Part shown: one piece after another, positions 1 through 11,386 of the stretch
Numbering within the stretch: position 1 is the stretch's first letter
Layout: each line of letters opens with the position of its first letter
Origin: Hymenopellis radicata
Lineage: Eukaryota > Basidiomycota > Agaricomycetes > Agaricales > Physalacriaceae
Reading direction: 5' to 3'
NCBI GenBank assembly: GCA_015501595.1
Contig: JADNRX010000053.1
Location: forward strand, 62,001-126,000
DNA length: 64,000 nt
Notes under the pieces: generated by a model
What the model was told of the DNA's origin: nothing
Seen by the model: the letters and a program-made list of their open reading frames with translations, nothing else
Databases searched by the model: none
Made by a program: the position numbers and the translations under genes

Positions 1-1025
1 GGGTCTTTCACATTGGCGAACTGTGACATTTGGCAGATGAGAAAGATCGAAAGGACGCGCTGAAAAAGTCTTATTAGCAGAGAACAGCCGTCTACAAATG
101 CTAAACGCGTACCATGCCTCCAGCGCCACACAAATTCCTTCAAGTCAGGCACGTTATCAAGGAGCATCTGCACATCCCAATACTCTTCCACTAGCACCGA
201 CCAAATGCCCTCATAATATTCAAGCCTTTGCAGCTTGGATGCATCAGCCCAATGGGATCCACCGGTCTCAGAACCTACAAACAATCCACGAATAAACTGG
301 CCGAACATCCCTAGGCGCCAATAACACATCATCGGGCGCCCAATAAGATCGGGATTATGCAGCACCAGCGTCTCGAGAACGGGCTTGGGACTGTGAATCG
401 CGGCCAGGGCCTCAGTGGGGTACAGCGACTGTCCACCGAGCGGGTTCCGGGAGATCGCCACGTCCTCCATCCTCAGCTCTTTCAACGACGAGCACTGCGC
501 TATGATGACTAGGACTCTCCAGTGCAGCTGGATATTCCGAAACGTCAATGAATAAAGGGCACGACTCGGCATGAACGTCTGAAGAGCGCGAATGCAAGCA
601 AAGTGAATGTGCGTGAAGCGCATGCCGTCGGGGTGTGCATCTAGGCTGGCATCTATGACAAGGCGCGTGACGTTGGACAGGCGGGGGATAAACGCGGAAA
701 ACGCGGCGGCGGCGGCGTCTTCTCTAGAGCTGTCAGTGTCTTGAATGCCATCCAGCGCAAGTTGAACGTTTCGACTGGCGAAGTCGGAGAGCTGGAGTGT
801 TGAGATGAGAGGCGCCAGATCATCTTGCGACTGCTCGAAGAGACCCAATGTGGTGCTCATGGACTCACCACGAAGGCGAAGCGACGAGTGTTGAAGACGT
901 CTTTGACTCGCGGGATGGAAGCTATGGTTGACAAGGCAGCATGCCAGCAGCGAGGGAGGATCATCGAGGTCGTCGATGATTTTCTCGATGAGCTCTTGCG
1001 GTAATTCAATTCGAGACAAAGACAT
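1..1025 (-). CDS. F-box-like protein, copy 1 (runs off left edge)
   Basis: An open frame starts at the ATG at 1025 and reads without a stop for 341 codons to the first base of the window, so its true end lies outside. The N-terminus (LPQELIEKIIDDLDDPPSLL, then ACCLVNHSF) has the pattern of an F-box-like helix pair: a Pro-rich start, an I-I-D core and a C-L-V-N end. F-box proteins are substrate adaptors of SCF ubiquitin ligases, and this family is strongly expanded in Agaricomycetes. The rest is a leucine-rich region typical of these proteins. The downstream neighbour is a tandem paralogue in the same orientation. Some of the leftmost codons may be intron or 3' UTR rather than coding. Family assignment is by pattern only; the degradation target is unknown. 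Confidence 0.6.
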   Translation of the reverse strand, partial: MSLSRIELPQELIEKIIDDLDDPPSLLACCLVNHSFHPASQRRLQHSSLRLRGESMSTTLGLFEQSQDDLAPLISTLQLSDFASRNVQLALDGIQDTDSSREDAAAAAFSAFIPRLSNVTRLVIDASLDAHPDGMRFTHIHFACIRALQTFMPSRALYSLTFRNIQLHWRVLVIIAQCSSLKELRMEDVAISRNPLGGQSLYPTEALAAIHSPKPVLETLVLHNPDLIGRPMMCYWRLGMFGQFIRGLFVGSETGGSHWADASKLQRLEYYEGIWSVLVEEYWDVQMLLDNVPDLKEFVWRWRHGTRLAFVDGCSLLIRLFQRVLSIFLICQMSQFANVKD

Positions 1026-1311
1026 GACGAACGTCAAGAAGAGACCTCAATCACGTCCAAATTCCAATCGCGTGTTCTTGCACAGCTTGGGTTTTAACCA
1101 TGTAATCATTGCAATCCAAATGCTCTACATTACTACTTCCGAAAACCGTATACTGAAGGAAAGACCAGCTTCTATAACGTGCACCCCAGCATAAAAAAAG
1201 TCTCCCTCTCAATACTTGGGTCTTTCAAGATGGCGAACTTGGACATTGGGAAGATGAGAAAGATCAAAAGGATTCGCTGAAAAAGGCTCATCAGTATCGC
1301 CCACAACGGTT

Positions 1312-2209
1312 CTACAATGTCCAACACATACCATTCCTCCAGTGGCGCCACACAAATTCCTTCAGATCATGCGCATCATCAAGGAGCTTCTTCACATCCC
1401 AATGTTCAAGCTCCGACCAAATGCCCTCGTAATACTCAAACCTCCGCAACTTGGACGCATCAGCCCAGTTGGACTGGCCGGTCTCAGAAACAATCAGTCC
1501 GCGAATAAACTGGCTGAACATCCCCTGGCCCCAATAATACATGTACGGGCGCCTCATATTATCGGGATTATGCAGCACCAGCGTCTCCAGCACAGGCTTG
1601 GAACTCCGGAGCGCGGCCAGCGCCCCAGTGGGGTACGGCGACTGTGAACCGACCGGGGATCGCAGATCGGCACGTCCTCCATCCTCAGCTCCTTTAGAGA
1701 CGAGCACTGCGCAATGATGACGAGGACTCCCAGTGCAGCTGGATATTCCGAAATGTCAATGAATGGAGGGAGTGGCTCGTCATCAACGTGTGCAGCGCCC
1801 GCACGCGAGCGTTGGGGATGTGCGTGAAGCGCATCCCGTAGACGTACGCGTCCAAGCTGGCATCTACGACGAGGCAAGTGACATTGGACAGGCGAGGGGT
1901 CAGCACGGAAAATGCGGCGGCGTCTTCTCTAGAACTGTCACTGGCAGTGCCATCCTCTCGACTGGCCAATTCCGACAGATAGAGACTTGTAATGAGAGGC
2001 GCCAGATCATCTTGCGACTGCTCGAATAGACCCAAGGTGGTGCTCATAGACTCTCCGCGAAGGTGAAGGGTCGAGCGAAGATGTCTTTGACTCGCGGGAA
2101 GGAACCTATGGTTGACAAGGCAGCATGCCAGTAGCGAGGGAGGATCGTCGAGCTCGTCGATGATTTTCTCGATGAGCTCTTGCGGTAACTCAGTTCCAGA
2201 CAGAGACAT
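1312..2209 (-). pseudogene. F-box-like protein, copy 2 (frame-disrupted paralogue)
   Basis: Tandem paralogue of the gene at 1-1025. The first 160 or so residues from the ATG at 2209 match copy 1 closely, including ELPQELIEKIIDELDDPP. Near 1735 the frame breaks compared with copy 1 (one base fewer at CTGGGAGTCC), and similarity continues in another frame to the stop at 1312. A second shift occurs near 1650. Either this copy is a pseudogene or the breaks are base-call errors, which are common in this window. The tail (WADASKLRRFEYYEGIW and following) is well conserved with copy 1, so decay is recent if real. Confidence 0.5.
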
Positions 2210-2592
2210 GATCCTGATCCGAGAAGATGGTGGTGGTGGTGGTGGAAGGATAGCCCTCGTCTTGTGGTTAAGACGACAGGATTTCGGACCACGCGGTGTG
2301 TCACACGCGTCCAGGCCGATCGCCTTTCCGTGGTGAACGTCAAGAAGAGAGTTCAGCGGACCTGTTCATCTCACTCGGGTTTACATGACCATGTAATCAT
2401 TGCAATCCAAATGCTCTAAATTACTACTAGTTCCAAAAAACCATATACCAAAGGAAAGACATAGTACAAATTCAAAAGCAGCTTCTATAATGTCCATCCA
2501 TCAATTCCCGTGTAGATATCGTGACTCGTCGAAAGGAAAAAATAAGATAAATGTAAGGCCAGTTCGTAATTACTCTAGGGGGGAGGCACAAT

Positions 2593-5500
2593 TTACAGAT
2601 GACTGTCAACCTTGTCATCGTCTTCAACAATCTCCAGCATGTGCTCGACAATCTCTTGGGGTGTCGTTACATGCCAGCTCGCGAGCGTGCGCTTGGTGCT
2701 GTGGCCAACTGCCGTGGTGAAGACAGCATCAGCAGAAATGACCAGCTCGACAGGTGGTGCGGCCCTGGCCTCAGGATCGACGAGTGTCACCGATAGAGGT
2801 GCTTCAAGGTGTACTTTCTCTTCGATGGGTGAATGCCATTTGACGGGAAGAAATTAAGTGCGCGGAACATGTCCTCATCCGTCTGCATAACCATCAGGTC
2901 TCGCGGAACGATGTATGATGGTATACGAACCTTGTCATCGCCAGCACAGAAGATAAACTCGGCATCAGGGTTGTTATAGAGAATCCGCTTGACGATCTCG
3001 CCCTTGTTGACCGCGATGGGGCGAACCTCGAGATTCTTCTTTCCGACGAGCACTGTTATGGAACGTTAATTTTATACCCAAGACACAGCACGACAACAAA
3101 CCTTCAATCGGACGTTTGTGGATCAAGTTGTTCTCAAGCAGATCTTGACATTGACGACACTGGAACTGACCCCACTCTGGATCACTCGAACGGTAGTGCC
3201 AGGTGATTGAGCTCTTCTTGACCTCGATGTGGCTTCCAGTCGTCCGCTGCAGACCGTGATCGGTATCGGAACACATAGATAAGATGAAGTCGTACCTCGG
3301 TGTAGTACTTGAAAATCTCATGAACCTCAGCCATCCAGCTCATATCCAACGACTCTGTGAAATTCGTCCACTCCTTTGCTCCAATCTCCCGTACAAATCC
3401 GCCGTGCTCAGCCGAGAATCCAAGCTTGGTCAGATGACCAAGATGCTGTTCCAAAAACGCGCCATCACGACCTGAGATAATGTACACCAGGTTCCTTGGG
3501 TCATCGCACAACTTCGTCAATGCCTCAAGAGTTTGTTCCGAAGGCGTCGCCATGCTGGGAATCTTGACGATGGGCGCGAGCGTACCCTGGACTCGAATTA
3601 AAACAGAATGCCACAATGATCAATATGGACCCACATCGTAGTCAAACAAGAACAATCGCTTCTTCGCACTTCGATACTTGGACTGGAGAACGGCTTTGGG
3701 AATATAGGGTGTCATCCTTGCCGTGTTCTGACTGTTCATCTGTCCGAGAAGCATCTTAACTAGAACGGCGGCCCAGGTGTGTGAGGTGTGCGTCGTGACG
3801 ACTTTATGAAGCTTGAGGTGTCGCTTGATTTTCTCCGCTTCTCCCATCAACAACCTTGATTTATAGCAGCGGCGACATCCTGTGTAAAAAGAATCAGCGG
3901 GCGTGTAAATCGGATCCGGATAAGATCACCTACGCCAAGACTCCACGGGTTGACTTGCAGCGCCTCCGACATATGTTTGCTAATTCCCATGAACTCGCTC
4001 AAGACGCTTGGGCTGCGGTTCGTCTTTTCTTGGGCGATGACGAACTCCATAGACGTGGTGTTCATTCCATCTCGAAGAGGCGTTATTACGGCGAGATCTG
4101 CGACGGAGAGTAAGGCGTAAAATTCGTCCTTTTTCAAGGACTGGTGACTGCGATACCAATCAGTGTGAGAACCTTGTTGCCAATATTGACTCGACTTACT
4201 AATGGTGAACGGGAATGAAGTCCAAGCTTCCGTACTCTCCGTTAATGTGAGCGACCAGTTCGCTGACTTGTCGTTCCAGCTTGGGAGAGTCGGTGAGGGC
4301 GGGAGACGTCACTTGGATCATCACGACATTACCGATCCACTCAGGGTAATCTTGAAGAAGCTTCTCAAACGCGCGAAGCTAGCGAAATGTTATTCTGTCA
4401 GTATCCGGGGAAAGTAATCGATGGTCACCTTCTGCAGAACACCTTTTACGACATCGAGCTTGTCGCGTCCGACAATGATCTTCTTGCCCTCGTAGAGTGT
4501 TTTAAGCGCTTCTAATTTAGGCTGGATTCCGGGTCGCGTGCTGAATGAGAGGTAAATATAGAGAATTAATCTTGGGACGCGTTGATCTTCTTACATGTCA
4601 CGAGCGACGCGTTCAGCATCGATACCGACCGGGCAGTGCATGACCGATGTAACATGGCCTTCGACATCAATTCCGCGGTGGGTGGTCTCGTATCCACATA
4701 CTCGGATGCATGTGGAAATAAAGTGACGGGAGTAAGAGTATGTTTGGAAACATACGAGATTAGCGCCCAGCATGCCGTCTAGTATTTCCTTACGTCCTGC
4801 GCGATATTAATTAGTTCGTGAATATGATAAGGATGAGGATACAAACGTGGCAGACATCTGAATACTTCGCTACTAGGGAACGGAGTGTGCACGAATAAGC
4901 CTAGCACAGCCTCCGGTACTAGTTCTCGGATAAGTTTGGGGAGGAGCAATAGATGATAGTCATGGACCCATATGAGGTCACCAGGCTGGTAGATTTCGGC
5001 AATGCGTCGGGCAAAGGTGGCGTTGGCGGATTCGTAGAAGGGATAGTGAGAGTCGGCGGATGCGTATTCTGTGGCGACGTCCTGCCAGAGAAGATAATGG
5101 AACAGCGGCCAAAGGACTAGCGGACTATCAGAAGGGCGTGGCTTGCGAATGACGTTGTAAACCCACTTTGCTTGCAGTAGCCATCATAGTGTCCGTGTGC
5201 GACTTTGTCATCCAGCCAAACGGGCACGTATGAGGTTTTTTTGTCGTCATCGGGGTCTGATTCCTTTGGCTGATACGTGCTCAGCGCCTCGTCCAATGCG
5301 GCCTTGTCGCTCTCCGACACCGTGTGCGTCGGGATGTTTTCGTTGGGAACAGGCGATGCAATGTCGCCTGTCCAACCGACGATGAGCTGCTCGTGAGTGG
5401 CAGATAGAGAGCGTATGCCGGAGATCATGGCTGCATGGCCATACCTGGGACTGAGTGTCCAGACTGACGACGTCTTGGTGGCGGCGTCGAGCAATGTATC

Positions 5501-5773
5501 GTGATGCGGCTCGTCGCTGGTTGGACTGGCTGGGACCTCTGACGGTTTGACTGGCGGCGTTGCCGGCGGGCTGAGTACGCCTGCGCGGCTGTTCAAGGCG
5601 GCGACGACGGGGAGATAGTGGCAGACATGGATAATGCGACCCGAGAGAGGGATTCCATTGGATCGATGCTGCTCCTCGAGCGCGCTGACCTGCTTGCGGA
5701 CCTCGTCGAGGGAGATGTCATCGCCGGCTCTGGTGTAGGGCTCCGTGAAGCTGTCCATGGTTGAGAACACCAT
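2593..5773 (-). CDS. TPS2: Trehalose-6-phosphate phosphatase with N-terminal TPS-like domain
   Basis: Removes phosphate from trehalose-6-phosphate, the second step of trehalose synthesis, as part of the cytosolic TPS/TPP complex. The protein (about 930 residues) has a GT20 synthase-like domain (WLDDKVAHGHYDGYCK, WVHDYHLLLLPKLIRE, LVCFQTYSYSRHF) followed by a HAD-type phosphatase domain with FDYDGTL, SGRD and GDDKTDEDMF. About ten short introns fit; two of them split catalytic motifs (FDYD|GTL near 3611-3635 and GDDK|TDE near 2930). Two frame breaks remain after splicing, each explained by one missing base: T near 3852 (AINQG-LLMGEAEK) and A near 2821 (HPSK-EKVHLEAPL). The start at 5773 gives the expected N-terminus; 5758 is an alternative. 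A CCCCT stress-type element lies at 5917-5921, but this is weak evidence. Stop codon at 2593-2595. Confidence 0.9.
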
Positions 5774-6424
5774 GGTGGTGAGAAGAAAGTCGGGATTAGT
5801 AGAAACAAGGACAAGCTTAGGTATAAGTAGGCGAAATCAAGGTGCAAGTAAACGTGAAACCCTTTAAAGTGGATGCCTTCAATCTTTGATAGATCGTCGC
5901 AATTAGGAAATTACCACCCCTGTCCTATATAGTCTACGGTCCCGTGCTTGCACTGATTGGCTCTCATCCTCGTCAACGTTTGCACGTCGTTACTGCCACA
6001 AGATCCGACGTCTCTCCGCCCATTCCGCCGGCCCACCAATCCTCATCAATCTGGCGCACTTTTAGCACATCCCGTCTGCATATCATATAGGCCACCGTGT
6101 AAACTTGCGGCACCGTGCGGGGAATGCACGAAGTCTCTGCGACCCTCACCCGGGAGCGCAAATTCTAGGTTGCCAATCAATCACCCCCAAATTGCCAGGC
6201 TCGCCCGCCACAGCTCTCGTCTCAACAACTACCACCATATCTTCTTCCAGCAGAACCTCATATCGATCAAGACGTTTTACAGAAACAGAATGGGGAGGTA
6301 CATCTCAGGACCCCTCGGACCGCTTTCCACGTTCTAGATGATGAGAACACTCTGATTAGATTAAATAGACCTGGGTTGACGAATCAAGTTGCTCATTCGC
6401 ATTGACCTACATTGCGCCCACAAA
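5774..6424. other. Upstream region of TPS2, no gene seen
   Basis: An open frame at 5957-6337 on the plus strand has no recognisable features and a composition like non-coding DNA. I see only the TPS2 promoter region here. Confidence 0.5.
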
Positions 6425-7480
6425 TCATACATGAGAGGTCGTAAGAACAGCGACAAATATAGAGACTAGCAGCGCCCTTCGACGAGCCCAGTAGTGCTCC
6501 AGATGTGACGCATGTGTATCAACTCGCGAACTCCCGGATGTATTGGGCCTAGAAAGAGCAACGTCGCCGAATAGAGAAGCACAACTAACGAAATCTCGGC
6601 AAGACCCATCGATGAACAAGTCCAACAGTACAGAGACATGTGTAAGAGACGGCGTGCGGAGCACCGCAGAGTACATGTGCATCCGGCCATAAAGAGACAG
6701 TCCTAGTGCCTGTTGATGCATGAGAGTCTAAGAGAAGAACGTAGACAAGTCACAATCCTGGTTGGCCACCTGAGCAGCCATACACGCGTCGCAGCAAACA
6801 GAGCCATGAAGATATTCCGCAATATAGGAATATTAATGACAGGCAGGGAAGCAACTTGATCCGCTTGCTGGTATCGATATTAAATGCACTGCAATCAGTT
6901 CCTTTGGGAACGCAGTTCTGAATCTGTACACAGATATCAGTACGCTGAGGAAGACAGCGAAGAAGCCAACACTACTTTGCGGCTGGTTGAGCAGATTGGA
7001 ACGACAATCTTCGAGCAAGAGCCACGGAGAATGTATGATACCAAGGGGAATCACGGCGAGCAGGATATAAGGGAAGTATCCTCAGGCACTGTGGGGTTAT
7101 CCCCAGACTATACAATACATGCTGAAGACCATCAAAACGAGTGACAAAAACACACGAGGATGGAAAACACGCACCCACTGACAGACGTAGGCATTCTTCC
7201 GTACTGTCGGGGTAACAAGCCGAGTCAAAGATCTTCTTCGCCCATATAGTCCATCCCAGTCAAAGAATCGGAGGTGGCACCCATGTAAGGAAGATCAAGA
7301 AGAAGTGTGTGTACGTCGTACGGCCACAGAATCGCCACTGGATCACTTCAGAGGAGATCACCGTTTCCTTGTATTGACCGCCTTCTCGAGGCGTTATAGT
7401 GAAGCACGCGCCTTTTAAAATCACTTGAGGGGTATTCCGTATCGTCGTCGGCTGGAGGTAGTGGGCATAGTACATGAATG
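6425..7480 (-). pseudogene. Possible remnant of a multi-pass membrane protein
   Basis: Several hydrophobic stretches follow each other on the minus strand in different frames: FLIFLTWVPPPIL near 7270, IPLGIIHSPWLLLE near 7040, VGFFAVFLSVLISVYRF near 6960 and LSLYGRMHMYSAVLRTPSL near 6690. The last resembles the late segment of the 7-TM DUF6533/DUF6534-type proteins common in Agaricomycetes (a TPSL motif before a variable helix). I could not join the pieces with plausible introns and no catalytic motif is visible, so a decayed or badly called gene is the best reading. It may also be chance hydrophobicity. Confidence 0.25.
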
Positions 7481-7664
7481 GGGGTCAAGACTTGTGTAGC
7501 ATTAACGTACTTCGTGAGGTAGGTAGTACAAGACGGCCGTGCCGTCGAGCTAGCCTAAGCCATCATGCATCATGGAAGAGAGAGGGAAAACAGTGACCCA
7601 CTCATTCCCGATACGATCATCTCGATCTGCGCAAGGAGCGTCCACCGGCCACCTGACGTACGAA

Positions 7665-8062
7665 CTCGAGGCGATTGTTTAGCGGTACCTTAGTAGTAGA
7701 TGTACGACTCATGGCAGGATCGCGGGACTGCAGAATACCAATCTTGGAGATCGGCATTGACAAGAATGACACCAAGAATCTCGCTCAAATCATGCTGGAC
7801 GCGCCTCGGTCAAACGACGCTGCTTGTGCGCACGCAAGCAGCGTCGTTTGCCTAAGCAAAAATAGGTATTCGCTAGCTGTATCTGAGCTGAAGCGCTGAA
7901 GACCCAGCGAAGACTCGTAGTAGGCAATCGTGTAATCGGAATGGCGTCGGCGTCGCTCGGCTTCCAAAGGGCAATGACGCGCTGTCGGACGTGTTCAAGA
8001 AGCTCTCTAGTGTTCTGCATGTAGCCGTGGTCAGGTCGGGAGGGATAATGGGGAGGATTCAA
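7665..8062 (-). pseudogene. Fragment related to the unrecognised gene at 9136-10048
   Basis: The translation from 8062 (NTRELLEHVRQRVIALW) and an overlapping frame (YYESSLGLQRFSSDTASEYL, then FLLRQTTLL) parallel the gene at 9136-10048 (NTEASVKNILAHI, and YEAALASQRLQFRYKAIEYL followed by LSMRETTLF). The similarity covers only the first third of that gene and changes frame, so this looks like a truncated, decaying copy. A 40-bp perfect hairpin sits inside it at 7811-7850, where the larger copy has none. Function unknown. Confidence 0.4.
7811..7850. repeat. Perfect 16-bp inverted repeat with 8-nt spacer
   Basis: CAAACGACGCTGCTTG at 7811-7826 is the exact reverse complement of 7835-7850; the spacer is TGCGCACG. 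It would form a strong hairpin. It lies within a degraded gene copy whose paralogue does not have it, so it was gained there. It could be a small insertion footprint or a replication-slippage palindrome. Confidence 0.85.
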
Positions 8063-8275
8063 GGGATTGACAAGAAATATGCTGTAGACCGCAACATTTT
8101 AACGAGAAGGTAGAGCAGAGGGTGAAAGCAACGACCCTGCACTATCCCAAAATGAGCATGGAGGTGTCAGACAAAGAGCACCTCTGAGACTCTGACCTCG
8201 GACGCACGCCACGGTATATAATGGGCTTCTTTGAGCGTCCACATCTTGCACTTCTACCACGAGGTTCTCTTGCAA

Positions 8276-8936
8276 ATGCCTATCATCTTGCGCCCAATCA
8301 TTTGGAAACCTCTCCGATCCAAGCGTTTCTTGGCAACAACCAGCGCCATCGCTCAAGGACATCCCGGAAACATTGACTCGGTAAAGACATCCAATGTGAG
8401 TTATCCTTTCACTCCAGGTCTTTGACGACTAATTTCTCTGTTTTAAAAGCAGCTGAGCGAGGTTTTAGACGCCATTCACAAAGTTGAGAAAACGCTCAAC
8501 GCGTTTGCAGAGGAGACGTCCACCAACTTTAAGAAGGTGCATTGAGCGGTCAGTCTTTTTTTATCTCACTTTTCTGTTTCTGATTCCTCTCTTCAAGGTT
8601 TGACCTCGTAGACAAAAGTCGACTCGAACAAAGCTTCGACTTGTGGACATCCGTCGCATCAACAGCCACGCTTCTAGGACAAGTCAACTCTTGTATCCTT
8701 CTCCCTTCGGGCCTGGTGGGCCACTACCGACGACAATGGGAGAGGCGCTCAATATGACTGGTAAGCCCTGATTATGTTTTTGAGGGTACATTTTACTAAC
8801 TGTGTTTCAAGGTGTCGCCGCCAGCTTCGCGCTCGCCGCTCTAGACGGTGCGCCCGGCTTGACTCCGCCCCCTCCTAATGTGTCAGCTGCTGAGAAGAAA
8901 GAATTGTTTTTAAACTATCTGGGTATTAACCCATGA
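8276..8936 (+). CDS. Unrecognised small multi-exon gene
   Basis: The ATG at 8276 opens MPIILRPIIWKPLRSKRF and following, with a good donor at 8399 (GTGAGT) and an acceptor near 8451, leading to LSEVLDAIHKVEKTLNAFAE and KK. A third exon reading FDLVDKSRLEQSFDLWTSV begins near 8598, and a last exon after an intron at 8760-8811 gives VAASFALAALDGAPGLTPPP and ends LFLNYLGINP-stop at 8934-8936. The phases of exons 2 and 3 do not match by one or two bases, so the model is incomplete. The amphipathic segment around 8465-8540 could be a coiled coil. I do not recognise the family. The 3' flank holds a dispersed repeat (8960-9120). Confidence 0.35.
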
Positions 8937-8959
8937 TATGATTAGTTATAGAAACTAGA

Positions 8960-9120
8960 GTGTATCATAGTTGTCTTCCCATGTCTCCGATAAATTATCT
9001 ATGCAAAATGTGTCTTCACCTTACATATCCAGGACATGTACGCCGGACTTGGACAACACAACTTTACCGCTCAAACATTGGCTTTGGTTTCCTAGATCTG
9101 TGCTGAGATGGCGGCTGTTT
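8960..9120. repeat. Dispersed repeat, copy 1 (related to 14965-15135)
   Basis: The stretch with gtcttcccatgtctccgata, cgccggacttg-acaac, tcaaacattg and gagatggcggct recurs in the same order and orientation at 14965-15135 with roughly 75% identity by eye. Both copies lie just 3' of a small unrecognised plus-strand gene. Confidence 0.6.
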
Positions 9121-9135
9121 GCTGTGAGAAGGAAA

Positions 9136-10048
9136 TCAACATAAAGCACGCTTCACACTGAGGAAATCCTTACTGTAAGCGCGCCAGCCGTCGAGCAATG
9201 GCTTGAGATAGCGCTTGAGCATGCCGCTGATTCCCAGATTGCACGGTCCTGGAAGTAACCCGCACATTATATCGCGAGCAAGGACAAGAGGATAGATGTA
9301 AGAGTCAGTGCTGTCATACGTAGTATCACAGTTATCGTCCTGTAAAGAGAGACAATGGATGCTGATTCGAGGTACAGGGCGCTGCTCGGAGTACATCACA
9401 TGAAAAGTCGAGAAAACATCATGAAGCATAGCCAACTCTCGCTGCGGCATAAGATTGCCTAAAGTGGACGTGCGAGGCGTCCATGGCGGGAGCAGGAAGA
9501 AGACTCTGATATCACTGCACGTCTTCTCGACGACTTCCTCCTCGGGCGGGTGGTTGCCACCGAGGTGCATTTTGACTTCGACAGGATACGATTGAATTCG
9601 GATGCCCGATCCTCATCAAAGATCACAGCAGCTTCAGCAAGGACGACATCGATAATCTCCGCCAAGTCATGTCGCTCAGCGACACCACGGCTGCTCGACA
9701 GACTGCTTAGCATCTCAGGAGGGCAGAACAGTGTCGTCTCTCGCATTGATAGCAGGTATTCGATAGCTTTGTATCGAAATTGCAAGCGCTGCGACGCAAG
9801 GGCAGCTTCGTAATTCCGGATGTCCTCTTTGAGGATGTACATCGACAATAGGCGATAGCGCTAGGAGAACGGGTCATCTGGAACCTTTGCACGATGTAGG
9901 GTATCGAGAGTGATGAAGCAGTCGTGCACGAGGGCGAGGATAATCTGAATGGCGCTGGCATCTTTCTGTTTTTGGGAGCAATGACGCGCTGTCCTTGCGG
10001 GATGTGCGCTAAGATATTCTTGACAGAAGCTTCGGTATTGCTCTGCAT
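9136..10048 (-). CDS. Unrecognised protein, frame-disrupted
   Basis: From the ATG at 10048 the reading begins MQSNTEASVKNILAHIPQ. Then, in successive frames, come SAIQIILALVHDCFITLDTL, a helical stretch YEAALASQRLQFRYKAIEYL with LLSMRETTLFCPPEML, AEIIDVVLAEAAVIFDEDRA, and finally HPPEEEVVEKTCSDIRVFFL leading to LKRYLKPLLDGWRAYSKDFL and the stop at 9136. The segments fit as one protein, but single-base shifts occur near 9990, 9850 and 9568. The family is unknown to me. It has a shorter relative at 7665-8062. No membrane segments or catalytic motifs stand out. Confidence 0.45.
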
Positions 10049-11386
10049 ATTAGCGGGTTGCTTGGGAGGAGGGCTAAGGAGGTGACGTTTGACAAAAATG
10101 TGGCGGGGAATGGAGCTGGTAGCGTTTTTAAACGAAGAAGAAGAATATGGTCTATATCAAATGGCGTTAATATCAGAAAGACAATAAACAGTTAAGAATG
10201 GACCTTATTGTAGTCATAGATGCGCGAGTCCTGACGGTCGTGAAACAATCACTCACGAGACAATAAGATAATGCTGCATTGGCGGGTACAAGGATGTGAA
10301 GTCCGAGAGCGCCGCAAAACGATGACGGCTTGCTTTGACGGTTGATCACTTTTCACAATGGAGGTTTAGGCTACGTTCAAGCAAGTAAGGCTGGCCGGAT
10401 GTTAATCACATCCCAAATTGTCGGTTTTGCCGATGAGTGACGCTGGTGCGGTTCTTACACCAAAGAGATTACCTGGTAATTAAGGTCTTGAAGTTGCTGT
10501 TGGGGAGGCAGGGAGAAAAGTCGGGTGCGGAGCTCAGGAGTCAGACCGGATTGGATCACCAAGGATTAACGCTCTCCTTCTACAAGCCAAAAACGTATTT
10601 CCAGAACGGACTGAAAGCAAGTCGTTAACACAGACGAACGCCATCACGTTCAAGAGTTCGAGCCCTGGGGTGGAAGCTCAGCGTAGCGCTGAATGGTGGA
10701 ATACAGACGATGGGAGTTGGAAAGAAAAATGGATCCGTGCTGTGTTACCGCTAATTTACTGTACACGTGGCTTCCTGTGTCAGCTTGTTGACTACAATTT
10801 CGACTTGTGTTCTTGATATGTCAAGGCACTTTGGCCACTCGGGTGCTAACTAGCTTAAGCTAGGCCTCTCTCTCTGTCTCCATTTGCAACAATGAGACTG
10901 CAGGATTCGGACTCGTATTCGCGTCGTATCGAGATGCTTCATCTCAGGCCACACCGTTCCATCGTACCACATATAGTCTCTTCAAGTCGTTGCACCACAA
11001 ACAGAGTCGTCGTCGGATGTCATTGCCAAGCCGAATCCGAATCTGCTCAGTATTTCTTTTGCTTCCAATGCTTGAAGATGTTTATTTTTTATGGGCTATA
11101 CCTGCTATTTTGGTTCGAAAACTGGCGTCGAAGTACAAGCAAAGTTCAAGGCAACACCCATGGAGAGACTGACGCCACGCCCGCCTGTTTCCCGAACATG
11201 CCGGAGAATACCTTACTTCTCGGCTTCTAGGTGTGCGAGTGGATACTCTGCGGCCTGCCACTGCCAGCGATCTGTCGTCGTCAAGCAAGGCGCTGGCTTC
11301 TGGCACTTATATTCATGGGGCTTGGATGACGTTTAAGATCTTTTGAACCGCAACGGCCATCTTGTCGCCTCGGGCTCAACCCAGCT
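10049..11386. other. 1.3-kb stretch without a supported gene
   Basis: Short frames occur at 10437-10628 and 10892-11230, but none shows intron structure, family resemblance or conservation with another part of the window. The last 150 bases are the likely promoter of the sphingomyelinase gene. Confidence 0.5.

Larger units (their letters stand above)
1..2430. repeat. Direct tandem duplication of about 1.2 kb
   Basis: Positions 1-1190 and 1216-2430 align end to end, including the flanks: both units begin gggtctttca and both end in accatgtaatcattgcaat followed by nearly the same sequence. Each unit carries one F-box-like gene on the minus strand. The duplication includes 5' and 3' non-coding DNA, so it is a segmental tandem duplication rather than a retrocopy. 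Confidence 0.8.

Noticed and set aside
10892..11230. 112-codon plus-strand frame as a gene
   Set aside because: No family pattern, no introns, low-complexity ends, and no second copy in a window where most genes are duplicated or recognisable.
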